Shown piece after piece: positions 18,197-26,558 of a stretch of DNA of 64,000 nt. This stretch comes from Streptomyces cynarae (GTDB lineage: Bacteria > Actinomycetota > Actinomycetes > Streptomycetales > Streptomycetaceae), in assembly GCF_025642135.1 (NCBI RefSeq), contig NZ_CP106793.1:6602001-6666000 (forward strand), written 5' to 3'. Position numbers and translations under genes: made by a program. Below the pieces are notes generated by a model. That model was given only the letters and a program-made list of their open reading frames with translations. It was not told the DNA's origin and searched no databases. The number at the start of each line of letters is the position of its first letter. The stretch's first letter is position 1.

Positions 18197-20754
18197 CCGA
18201 GACCGAGACCGAGACCGTGACCGAGACCGAGGGGCGCACCCTGCCCGTCACCGACCTCTCCCTCGTGGTGCTGATCGGCGCTTCCGGATCGGGCAAGTCG
18301 ACCTTCGCCCGCAGGCACTTCAAGCCGACGGAGGTCATCTCCTCCGACTTCTGCCGCGGCCTGGTGGCCGACGACGAGAACGACCAGAGCGCCAGCCGGG
18401 ACGCCTTCGACGTCCTGCACTACATCGCCGGCAAGCGCCTCGCGGCCGGCCGTCGCACCGTCGTGGACGCGACGAGCGTGCAGCAGGACGCCCGCCGCCA
18501 GCTGATCGACCTGGCCAAGCAGTACGACGTGCTGCCCATCGCGATCGTGCTGGACGTGCCGGAGGAGGTGTGCGCCGAGCGCAACGCGGCCCGCACCGAC
18601 CGGGCGGACATGCCCCGCCGGGTCATCCAGCGCCACACCCGCGAACTGCGCCGTTCGCTCAGGCACCTGGAGCGTGAGGGCTTCCGCAAGGTGCACGTCC
18701 TGCGGGGCGTGGAGGAGGTCGAGAACGCGACCGTCGTCACCGAGAAGCGCTTCAACGACCTGACCCACCTCACCGGCCCCTTCGACATCATCGGCGACGT
18801 GCACGGCTGCTCCTCGGAACTGGAGGCGCTGCTCGGCAGGCTGGGCTACGTCGACGGCGTGCACCCCGAGGGCCGTACGGCGGTCTTCGTCGGCGACCTC
18901 GTGGACCGCGGTCCGGACAGCCCGGGCGTGCTGCGCCGCGTGATGTCGATGGTGAAGTCGGGCGACGCGCTGTGCGTGCCGGGCAACCACGAGAACAAGT
19001 ACGGGCGGTACCTCAAGGGCCGCAACGTCCAGCACACGCACGGACTCGCCGAGACCGTCGCGCAGATGGAGGACGAGAGCGAGGAGTTCAAGCAGCAGGT
19101 ACGGGAGTTCATCGACGGACTGGTCAGCCACTACGTCCTCGACGGCGGCAGGCTGGTCGTCTGCCACGCCGGCCTGCCCGAGAAGTACCACGGCCGCACT
19201 TCCGGCCGGGTCCGCTCGCACGCGCTGTACGGCGACACGACGGGGGAGACGGACGAGTTCGGGCTGCCGGTGCGCTACCCGTGGGCGGAGGACTACCGGG
19301 GCCGGGCGGCAGTGGTGTACGGCCACACACCCGTCCCGCAGGCCACCTGGTTGAACAACACCATCTGCCTGGACACCGGCGCGGTGTTCGGCGGCAGGCT
19401 GACCGCGCTGCGCTGGCCTGAGCGGGAGCTGGTCGACGTACCGGCGGAGCGGGTCTGGTACGAGCCGGCCCGGCCGCTGGCCACCGAGGCGCCCGGCGGC
19501 CACGAGGGCCGTCCGCTGGACCTGGCGGACGTGCACGGCCGCCGGGTGGTGGAGACCCGGCACGCGGGCCGGGTCTCGGTCCGCGAGGAGAACGCGGCGG
19601 CGGCCCTGGAGGTCATGAGCCGCTTCGCGGTGGACCCGCGCCTGCTGCCGTACCTGCCGCCGACCATGGCGCCCACGGCCACTTCGCGTGTCGAGGGTTA
19701 CCTGGAGCACCCGGAGGAGGCCTTCGCGCAGTACTGGGAGGACGGGGTCGCACGGGTCGTGTGCGAGGAGAAGCACATGGGGTCGCGGGCGGTGGCCCTG
19801 GTGTGCCGGGACGCGGAGGCGGCGGGCAGGCGCTTCGGTGTCGCCGGCCCGACGGGTTCGCTCTACACGCGCACGGGCCGCCCGTTCTTCGACGACGAGT
19901 CGGTGACGGAGCGGATCCTCGGCCGGCTGCGCACGGCGATCGGCGCCGCGGGCCTGTGGGAGGAGCTCGGGACGGACTGGCTGCTGCTGGACGCGGAGCT
20001 GATGCCGTGGTCGCTGAAGGCGTCGGGGCTGCTGCGCGGTCAGTACGCGGCGGTGGGCGCCGCGTCCGGTGCCGCGTTCCCGGGCGCGCTGGCCGCGCTG
20101 GAGGGCGCGGCGGCCCGGGGCGTCGACGTCGCCGGCCTGCTGGCCCGCCAGCGCGAACGTGCTGCCGACGCGGCGGCCTTCACGGCGGCCTACCGCCGCT
20201 ACTGCTGGTCGACGGACGGTCTGGAAGGCGTCCGCCTGGCCCCGTTCCAGCTGCTGGCGGTGCAGGGCCGCAGTCTCGCGGCCGTGCCGCACGACGAGCA
20301 GTTGGCGCTGATCGACCGCCTGGTCGAGCACGACGGAACGGGCCTGCTGCAGACGACCCGTCGTCTGTACGTCGACACCGGCGACCCGGAGTCGGTGCGG
20401 GCGGGGGTCGACTGGTGGCTGGAGATGACGGGCCGGGGCGGCGAGGGCATGGTCGTCAAGCCCGTTCAGGCGCTGGTCCGCAGCACGGCCGGCCGCCTGG
20501 TGCAGCCGGGCGTCAAGTGCCGTGGCCGCGAGTACCTCCGGATCATCTACGGCCCGGAGTACACGCGCCCGGACAACCTCGCCCGGCTCCGCCAGAGGTT
20601 CCTGAACCACAAGCGCTCCCTGGCGATCCGCGAGTACGCCCTGGGTCTCGAGGCCCTGGACCGCCTGGCGGAGGGCGAGCCGCTGTGGCGGGTGCACGAG
20701 GCGGTGTTCGCGGTGCTGGCCCTGGAGTCGGAGCCGGTGGACCCCCGCCTGTGA
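18193..20754 (+). CDS. pnkp: Polynucleotide kinase-phosphatase-ligase Pnkp
   Basis: Three-domain RNA end-healing and sealing enzyme of 853 residues, partner of Hen1. The kinase comes first (Walker A GASGSGKST, about residues 29-37). The binuclear metallophosphatase follows, with GDVHGC at about 200, GDLVDRG at about 235 and GNHE at about 264. The C-terminal ligase-adenylyltransferase domain has its nucleotide-binding Lys in EEKHMGSR at about residue 527 and a late GEGMVVK motif. All catalytic motifs are intact. The ATG at 18193 is fixed by the overlap with hen1. Confidence 0.95.
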   Translation: MTETETETVTETEGRTLPVTDLSLVVLIGASGSGKSTFARRHFKPTEVISSDFCRGLVADDENDQSASRDAFDVLHYIAGKRLAAGRRTVVDATSVQQDARRQLIDLAKQYDVLPIAIVLDVPEEVCAERNAARTDRADMPRRVIQRHTRELRRSLRHLEREGFRKVHVLRGVEEVENATVVTEKRFNDLTHLTGPFDIIGDVHGCSSELEALLGRLGYVDGVHPEGRTAVFVGDLVDRGPDSPGVLRRVMSMVKSGDALCVPGNHENKYGRYLKGRNVQHTHGLAETVAQMEDESEEFKQQVREFIDGLVSHYVLDGGRLVVCHAGLPEKYHGRTSGRVRSHALYGDTTGETDEFGLPVRYPWAEDYRGRAAVVYGHTPVPQATWLNNTICLDTGAVFGGRLTALRWPERELVDVPAERVWYEPARPLATEAPGGHEGRPLDLADVHGRRVVETRHAGRVSVREENAAAALEVMSRFAVDPRLLPYLPPTMAPTATSRVEGYLEHPEEAFAQYWEDGVARVVCEEKHMGSRAVALVCRDAEAAGRRFGVAGPTGSLYTRTGRPFFDDESVTERILGRLRTAIGAAGLWEELGTDWLLLDAELMPWSLKASGLLRGQYAAVGAASGAAFPGALAALEGAAARGVDVAGLLARQRERAADAAAFTAAYRRYCWSTDGLEGVRLAPFQLLAVQGRSLAAVPHDEQLALIDRLVEHDGTGLLQTTRRLYVDTGDPESVRAGVDWWLEMTGRGGEGMVVKPVQALVRSTAGRLVQPGVKCRGREYLRIIYGPEYTRPDNLARLRQRFLNHKRSLAIREYALGLEALDRLAEGEPLWRVHEAVFAVLALESEPVDPRL

Positions 20755-20783
20755 GACGCGACCGTCGCCGGCAAGGGGCGACC

Positions 20784-20803
20784 GGGGCCGGGGCACCGGC
20801 CCC
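20784..20803 (+). terminator. Terminator-like hairpin after pnkp
   Basis: An 8-base perfect stem (GGGGCCGG / CCGGCCCC) with a GGCA loop lies 30 bases after the pnkp stop. Confidence 0.45.
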
Positions 20804-20837
20804 GGCCCCGTGCCGCGAGGCCCCGGACCAGCCGCCC

Positions 20838-21055
20838 CGAGGCGGTGTCGGCCGGAATCGGTGTCGGTCCGAGGCGGTGTCGGCCCTGATCAGGTATCGG
20901 TCCGAGGCGGTGTCGGTCGGAGGCGGTGTCGGCCCTGATCGGGTATTGCCGCGGCCGGCCGCGGTGAGGGCGTCCGCGGCGGCGAGGTCCGAGGCGGTGT
21001 CGGTCGGAATCGGGTATCGCTCCGAAGCGGTATCGGTCCGATTCGGTGCGAACGA
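20838..21055. repeat. Degenerate tandem repeats between pnkp and arcA
   Basis: About five imperfect copies of a unit of roughly 32 bases, built around CCGAGGCGGTGTCGGTC followed by GGAATCGGGTATCG, fill the 337-base gap between pnkp and arcA. The clearest copies start near 20837, 20868, 20901, 20988 and 21020. A GC-rich segment (about 20950-20985) interrupts the array. No gene is seen here: both strands stay open only because the units encode repetitive peptides. The array ends about 35 bases before the arcA start, so it overlaps the likely arcA promoter. Confidence 0.75.
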
Positions 21056-21091
21056 GGGGTGAACGCGTGCCCGAATGGTCAGGATGGAGGC

Positions 21092-22321
21092 ATGGGATTC
21101 CACGTCGATTCCGAGGCCGGGCGGCTGCGGCGCGTCATTCTGCACCGGCCCGATCTCGAGCTCAAAAGGCTCACCCCGAGCAACAAGGACGCGCTCCTCT
21201 TCGACGACGTGCTGTGGGTACGGCGGGCGCGCGCGGAGCACGACGGGTTCGCCGACGTGCTGCGCGACCGCGGGGTGACCGTGCATCTCTTCGGTGACCT
21301 GCTCACCGAGGCCCTCGACATCCCGGCGGCCCGGTCCCTGGTCCTGGACCGCGTCTTCGACGAGAAGGAGTACGGTCCGCTCGCCACCGACCACCTCCGC
21401 GCCACCTTCGACGCCCTGCCCTCCGCGGAACTCGCCGAGGCCCTCGTCGGCGGCATGACCAAGCGGGAGTTCCTCGACGCGCATCCGGAGCCGACCTCCG
21501 TGCGGTTCCACGTGATGGAACTCGACGACTTCCTCCTGTGGCCCCTCCCCAGTCACCTGTTCACACGCGACACCTCCGCCTGGATTTACGACGGGGTCTC
21601 CATCAACGCCATGCGCTGGCCCGCGCGTCAGCGCGAGACCGTGCACTTCGAGGCGATCTACCGGCACCACCCGCTGTTCCGTGACGAGGACTTCCACCTC
21701 TGGTCCGAGGGCCAGTCCGACTACCCGTCCACCATCGAGGGCGGCGATGTGCTCGTCATCGGCAACGGCGCGGTGCTCATCGGCATGAGCGAACGCACCA
21801 CGCCCCAGGCCGTCGAGATGCTCGCGACCAAGCTCTTCGCCGCCGGGTCGGCCCGGACCATCGTCGCGCTCGACATGCCGAAGAGCCGCGCCTTCATGCA
21901 CCTCGACACGGTGATGACCATGGTCGACGGCGACACGTTCACCCAGTACGCGGGGCTCGGCATGCTCCGCTCCTACACGATCGAGCCCGGCGCCGGGGAC
22001 AAGGAGCTGAAGGTCACCGATCATCCGCCGGAGCACATGCACCGGGCGATCGCCGCCGCGCTGGGGCTCAGCGAGATCCGGGTGCTGACCGCCACGCAGG
22101 ACGTGCACGCGGCCGAGCGGGAGCAGTGGGACGACGGGTGCAACGTCCTGGCGGTGGAGCCGGGGGTCGTCATCGCCTATGAGCGGAACTCCACCACCAA
22201 CACGCATCTGCGCAAGCGGGGGATCGAAGTGATCGAGATCCCGGGGAGTGAGCTGGGGAGGGGACGGGGTGGCCCTCGGTGCATGAGCTGCCCGGTGGAG
22301 AGGGACCGCGTGGGTGCGTGA
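21092..22321 (+). CDS. arcA: Arginine deiminase
   Basis: Cytosolic enzyme of 409 residues that hydrolyses arginine to citrulline and ammonia. Guanidine-modifying motifs are present: [10 protein letters not shown] (about 163-172), EGGDV (about 216-220), [10 protein letters not shown] (about 269-278) and the C-terminal catalytic Cys in GGPRCMSCP (about residue 397). The length is normal for bacterial ADI. GGAGG lies just before the ATG at 21092. The ornithine carbamoyltransferase gene follows on the same strand, and a permease gene after that. No carbamate kinase gene is next to it, so ATP recovery by a full ADI pathway is not shown here. Confidence 0.95.
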   Translation: MGFHVDSEAGRLRRVILHRPDLELKRLTPSNKDALLFDDVLWVRRARAEHDGFADVLRDRGVTVHLFGDLLTEALDIPAARSLVLDRVFDEKEYGPLATDHLRATFDALPSAELAEALVGGMTKREFLDAHPEPTSVRFHVMELDDFLLWPLPSHLFTRDTSAWIYDGVSINAMRWPARQRETVHFEAIYRHHPLFRDEDFHLWSEGQSDYPSTIEGGDVLVIGNGAVLIGMSERTTPQAVEMLATKLFAAGSARTIVALDMPKSRAFMHLDTVMTMVDGDTFTQYAGLGMLRSYTIEPGAGDKELKVTDHPPEHMHRAIAAALGLSEIRVLTATQDVHAAEREQWDDGCNVLAVEPGVVIAYERNSTTNTHLRKRGIEVIEIPGSELGRGRGGPRCMSCPVERDRVGA

Positions 22322-22416
22322 AAGAACCAGACTCCGTATAGAAATGTGGGGCGTCGTATAGACTTCCATTCGTTCCCGTGTTCGTCCCTGTCCCCTCGTA
22401 TTTCTGGAGCGCCCCC

Positions 22417-23424
22417 ATGGCGACAGTCCCGACCGCCCTCGCCGGACGCCACTTCCTCAAGGAGCTGGACTTCAGCGCCGAGGAGTTCCGTGGTCTGATC
22501 GAGCTGGCCGCCGAGCTGAAGGCGGCCAAGAAGGCCGGGACCGAGACGCGGTACCTGACGGGGAAGAACATCGCGCTCGTCTTCGAGAAGACCTCGACGC
22601 GCACGCGCTGCGCGTTCGAGGTGGCCGCCGCCGACCAGGGCGCCCACACCACCTACCTGGACCCCGCGGGCTCCCAGATCGGGCACAAGGAGTCCGTCAA
22701 GGACACCGCACGCGTCCTCGGCCGGATGTTCGACGCCATCGAGTACCGCGGGCACGGTCAGGACATCGTCGAGGAGCTGGCCGCGCATGCCGGGGTCCCC
22801 GTCTACAACGGCCTCACCGACGAGTGGCACCCCACCCAGATGCTCGCCGACGTGCTCACCATGACCGAGCACTGCGACAAGCCGCTGACGGAGATCGCCT
22901 ACGCCTACCTGGGCGACGCCCGCAACAACATGGGCAACTCCTATCTGGTCACCGGCGCCCTGCTCGGGATGGACGTCCGCATCGTCGGCCCCCGGGTGCT
23001 GTGGCCGGAGCAGGCCGTCGTCGAGGCGGCCCAGCGGCTCGCCGAGGACTCCGGCGCCCGGATCACGCTCACCGAGGACGTGAAGGAGGGCGTGCGCGGC
23101 GCCGACTTCGTCGCCACCGACGTGTGGGTGTCGATGGGTGAGCCCAAGGAGGTGTGGGACGAGCGCATCGAGCTGCTCGGCGCGTACGCGGTGACCATGG
23201 ACGTGCTGCGGGCCACCGGCAACGACGAGGTGAGGTTCCTGCACTGCCTGCCGGCCTTCCACGACCTCGGCACCGCCGTCGGCCGCGAGATCCACGAGCG
23301 GCACGGCCTCACCGAGCTGGAGGTCACCGACGAGGTCTTCGAGTCCGGGCACTCCGTCGTCTTCGACGAGGCGGAGAACCGGATGCACACCATCAAGGCG
23401 GTCCTCGTCGCGACCCTCGCCTGA
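22417..23424 (+). CDS. argF: Ornithine carbamoyltransferase
   Basis: Enzyme of 335 residues that interconverts ornithine plus carbamoyl phosphate and citrulline. The carbamoyl-phosphate loop STRTR is in [13 protein letters not shown] (about 58-70). The ornithine-binding HPTQMLAD (about 140-147) and the catalytic HCLP (about 275-278) are present. Downstream of arcA, it may work in the catabolic direction (arcB role); a biosynthetic role is also possible. The ATG at 22417 starts the conserved N-terminus. A pair of GTATAG motifs at 22335 and 22352 sits in the 95-base gap upstream and could belong to its promoter. Confidence 0.93.
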   Translation: MATVPTALAGRHFLKELDFSAEEFRGLIELAAELKAAKKAGTETRYLTGKNIALVFEKTSTRTRCAFEVAAADQGAHTTYLDPAGSQIGHKESVKDTARVLGRMFDAIEYRGHGQDIVEELAAHAGVPVYNGLTDEWHPTQMLADVLTMTEHCDKPLTEIAYAYLGDARNNMGNSYLVTGALLGMDVRIVGPRVLWPEQAVVEAAQRLAEDSGARITLTEDVKEGVRGADFVATDVWVSMGEPKEVWDERIELLGAYAVTMDVLRATGNDEVRFLHCLPAFHDLGTAVGREIHERHGLTELEVTDEVFESGHSVVFDEAENRMHTIKAVLVATLA

Positions 23425-23575
23425 CCGGATCCTTCGCCTGACCGGCTGCGACGACGGCCACAGCGCAAGCCCCGCACCCTCCCGTACGATCTCCGGCGGG
23501 CCCGGAACCACCCCTTCCGTGCCCGTCGAGCGGCCCACCCGGTCGCGCCCCACCACTGAAAAGAGCACCACCCGT

Positions 23576-25029
23576 ATGCCCGGCAGTCCTGCCAACCCGT
23601 TCCGCATCAAGTCCCCCCAGCTGCTCGTCGCCGAGGCCGGTACCGATCTCGCCGGGCACGGCCTCAAGCGCCACATGGGTCTGTTCCAGCTCGTCTGCTT
23701 CGGCATCGGCGCGATCGTCGGCACCGGCATCTTCGTCGGACTGTCCGACTCGGTCGCCCAGGCCGGGCCCGGCGTCGTCGTCTCCTTTGTGCTCGCCGCG
23801 CTGACCTGCGTGTTCACCGCGTTCGCCTTCGCCGAGCTGGGCGGCGCCATTCCGGTCTCCGGGTCGTCGTACTCCTTCGCCTACGCCGGGCTCGGCGAGG
23901 GGACGGCCTTCCTCGTCGGCTGGTGCCTGCTCCTTGAGTACGGCGTGTCCGTGTCGGCCGTCGCGGTCGGCTGGAGCCAGTACGTCAACGAGCTGCTGCA
24001 CAGTCTCACCGGGTGGGAGCTGCCCGCCGCGCTCTCCGCCGGGCCGGGCGACGGCGGGATCGTCAATCTGCCGGCCGTGATCGTCATCGCCCTGGCCTGC
24101 GTCCTCCTCGTGCGCGGCGTGCGCGAGAGCGCACGGGCCACCGCCGCCATGGCCGTCCTCAAGCTCGCGATCCTGGTCGTCTTCTGCGCCATCGGGTTCA
24201 CCGCCTTCAAGCACGGCAACCTGACCCCGTTCGCGCCGGCCGGTCTCGGCGGCATCGGCGCGGGCACCACGGCCGCCTTCTTCTCGTACATCGGCTTCGA
24301 CGCGATCACCACCGCCGGTGAGGAGGCCCGGAACCCGCGGCGCGACATTCCCGTCGCGATCCTGGTCTGCATCGGACTGGTCACCCTGCTGTACTGCGCG
24401 GTCGCGCTCGCCGCGATCGGCGCCATCGGCGGGCCCGCGGTCGGCGGCCGCCCGCCGCGCTGTCGTCCGTCGTCAACCAGGTCACCGGCTCCACGGTCGG
24501 CGGCGGTGTCATCGCATTCGGCGCGGTCGTCGCCATCGCCTCGGTCGTGCTCGCCGTGATGTACGGCCAGACCCGCATCCTCATGTCCATGGCGCGCGAC
24601 GGACTCATCCCGCGCATCTTCGAACGGGTCTCGCCGAGGACCTCGACGCCGGTCGGCGGCACCCTGATCGTCGCGATCGTCTTCGCGATCCCGGCGGCCT
24701 TCGCCTCGCTGGACGCGGCGGTCAACCTGTGCACCATCGGCACGCTCGCCACGATGGCGGTGGTCAACGTGGCCGTGATCGCGCTGCGCCGCCGTGAACC
24801 GGGCCTCGCCCGCAGCTTCCGCGTACCGCTCTACCCGGTGATGCCGCTGCTCGGCGTCGGCTTCTGCCTGTATCTGATGTACGAGACGGGCTGGGCGACC
24901 TGGGCGCAGTTCGCGGTGTTCCTCGCGGTCGGGTCCCTCGTGTACGCGCTCTACGGGCGCCGGCACTCCCGGCTCACGGCCGGGGCCGTCACAGCGGACG
25001 CCGCTGAGCGGGAACCACAGGCAGTCTGA
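23576..25029 (+). pseudogene. APC-family amino acid permease (CAT type), one frameshift
   Basis: Membrane transporter of about 484 residues if repaired, with 12 or more helices. It matches the cationic-amino-acid-transporter branch: FGIGAIVGTGIFVGL in helix 1, YIGFDAITTAGEEARNPRRDIP in the middle, and late helices MYGQTRILMSMARDGLIP and beyond. The frame breaks at about 24446-24454, in AVGGRP followed by GC repeats. The continuation AALSSVVNQVTG lies one frame over, and adding one base restores it. Next to arcA and argF, arginine/ornithine exchange is a fair guess. Its end overlaps the convergent ATPase gene by 41 bases. Confidence 0.82.
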
Positions 25030-25438
25030 ACCACACCGCCTTGCCGGACTCGGTGGGGCGGTGCCCGCAGGACGAGCTGAGCGCGCGGATCAGGAGCAGC
25101 CCCCGGCCGTGCTCCTGCCAGGGGTCGGGGGCCACCGGGAGCGGGTGGGTGAGGTGACCGGGCGGCGCCGGGTCCGGGTCGTGCACCTCCACCGTGCAGC
25201 CGGTCGGCAGCAGCTCCACGACCAGCTCGATCGGCCCTTCCCCCGCGGTGTGCTCCACGGCGTTCGCGACCAGTTCCGCGGTCAGCAGCTCCGCGGTGTC
25301 GCTGTCGGCCGCGTGCTCCAGCTCCGCCAGCGCCGTACGGACCAGCGCGCGGGCGACGGGCACGGCGGCGGTGGTGTGCGGCAGGGCGATGCGCCAGGAG
25401 GCGAGTGCGGGGGATTGGTACAAGGCGGGTCCGTTCAT
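24989..25438 (-). CDS. Anti-sigma-type histidine-kinase-like ATPase (HATPase_c_2)
   Basis: Cytosolic protein of 149 residues with a GHKL ATP-binding fold like RsbW and SpoIIAB. The N box is ELVANAVEHTAG at about residues 55-66, and the G1/G2 region holds VHDPDPAPP and EHGRGLLLIRAL. There is no kinase dimerisation domain or membrane segment. Streptomyces carry dozens of such proteins, most of them partners of anti-anti-sigma factors; none is adjacent here. The ATG at 25438 begins MNGPALYQSPALASW. Confidence 0.8.
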   Translation of the reverse strand: MNGPALYQSPALASWRIALPHTTAAVPVARALVRTALAELEHAADSDTAELLTAELVANAVEHTAGEGPIELVVELLPTGCTVEVHDPDPAPPGHLTHPLPVAPDPWQEHGRGLLLIRALSSSCGHRPTESGKAVWFRLPVVPAQRRPL

Positions 25439-25728
25439 GGCGCAGGCGGTCCTGCTTTCAACAAAGGGCATCGTACGGCGCGCCCCCTGCGGGGCGGTCG
25501 GCGGGTTTCGCCGGGGGCGTCGTCGGCCCCGGTGCCGGGTTGCCTACCCGTACCGACGGCCCGTCGTGCATGCCGGTGCCTGCCGTTACCGGCCTGTCGA
25601 GAAGGTGTGACAGCCCGGCCGCCCGGTCGCATGTATCGCGCCCTCATGACGACAGTCACGGATCGGTGATAACTTCATGACAGAGCAGCAGCGAGGACCG
25701 CCGCCCCCGTCCGAGGAGGCCGCACGTC

Positions 25729-26556
25729 ATGAGTCCCTTCACCGGCTCCGCCGCCCGCACCTCCGACTGGCGCCATGTGCGGTGCGTCTACGACAACGGG
25801 GTCGCCACGGTCACCCTGGCCCGCCCCGGAAAAATCAACGCGCTCACCTTCGGCGCCTACGCCGACCTGCGCGACCTGCTCGCCGAACTGTCCCGGGAGA
25901 GGTCGGTGCGCGCCCTGGTCCTGGGCGGCGAGGGGCGCGGCTTCTGCTCGGGCGGAGACGTGGACGAGATCATCGGCGCCACGCTGTCCATGGACACCGC
26001 CCAGTTGCTGGACTTCAACCGGATGACCGGGCAGGTCGTACGGGCCCTGCGGGAGTGCCCGTTCCCGGTGATCGCGGCGGTGCACGGGGTGGCCGCGGGC
26101 GCGGGCGCCGTCCTCGCCCTGGCCGCCGACTTCCGCGTGGCGGACCCCACCGCGCGCTTCCAGTTCCTCTTCACCAGGGTCGGGCTCTCCGGCGGTGACA
26201 TGGGGGCCGCGTATCTGCTGCCCCGGGTGGTCGGGCTCGGCCACGCGACGCGGCTGCTCATGCTGGGCGAGCCGGTGCGGGCGGCCGAGGCCGAGCGGAT
26301 CGGCCTGATCAGCGAGCTGACGGAGGAGGGCGGCGCCGACGAGGCGGCAAAGGCGCTGGCCCGCCGCCTGGCCGACGGCCCGGCGCTCGCATACGCCCAG
26401 ACCAAGGCCCTCCTCACGGCCGAACTGGACATGCCGCTCGCGGCATCGGTGGAACTGGACGCGGCGACCCAGGCCCTGCTGATGAACAGCGAGGACTACG
26501 CGGAGTTCCACGCGGCCTTCTCGGAGAAACGGGCGCCCAAGTGGCAGGGGAGGTGA
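25729..26556 (+). CDS. Enoyl-CoA hydratase/isomerase family protein
   Basis: Crotonase-fold CoA enzyme of 275 residues. The oxyanion-hole segments are visible: GFCSGGDVDEI at about residue 66 and HGVAAGAGAVLALAADFRVA at about residue 119. The sequence GLSGGDMGAAYLLPRVVG around residue 160 replaces the usual Glu-bearing region of hydratases, as in ring-cleavage or isomerase-type members. GAGGAGG lies 12 bases before the ATG at 25729. It lies 2 bases upstream of the fused flavoenzyme gene, so it is the first gene of an aromatic-CoA operon. Confidence 0.85.
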   Translation: MSPFTGSAARTSDWRHVRCVYDNGVATVTLARPGKINALTFGAYADLRDLLAELSRERSVRALVLGGEGRGFCSGGDVDEIIGATLSMDTAQLLDFNRMTGQVVRALRECPFPVIAAVHGVAAGAGAVLALAADFRVADPTARFQFLFTRVGLSGGDMGAAYLLPRVVGLGHATRLLMLGEPVRAAEAERIGLISELTEEGGADEAAKALARRLADGPALAYAQTKALLTAELDMPLAASVELDAATQALLMNSEDYAEFHAAFSEKRAPKWQGR

Positions 26557-26558
26557 CC

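Noticed and set aside
20838..21055. Coding sequence suggested by open frames through the repeats
   Set aside because: Both strands are open because the unit avoids stops; no ribosome site or start fits, and the peptides are pure repeat.
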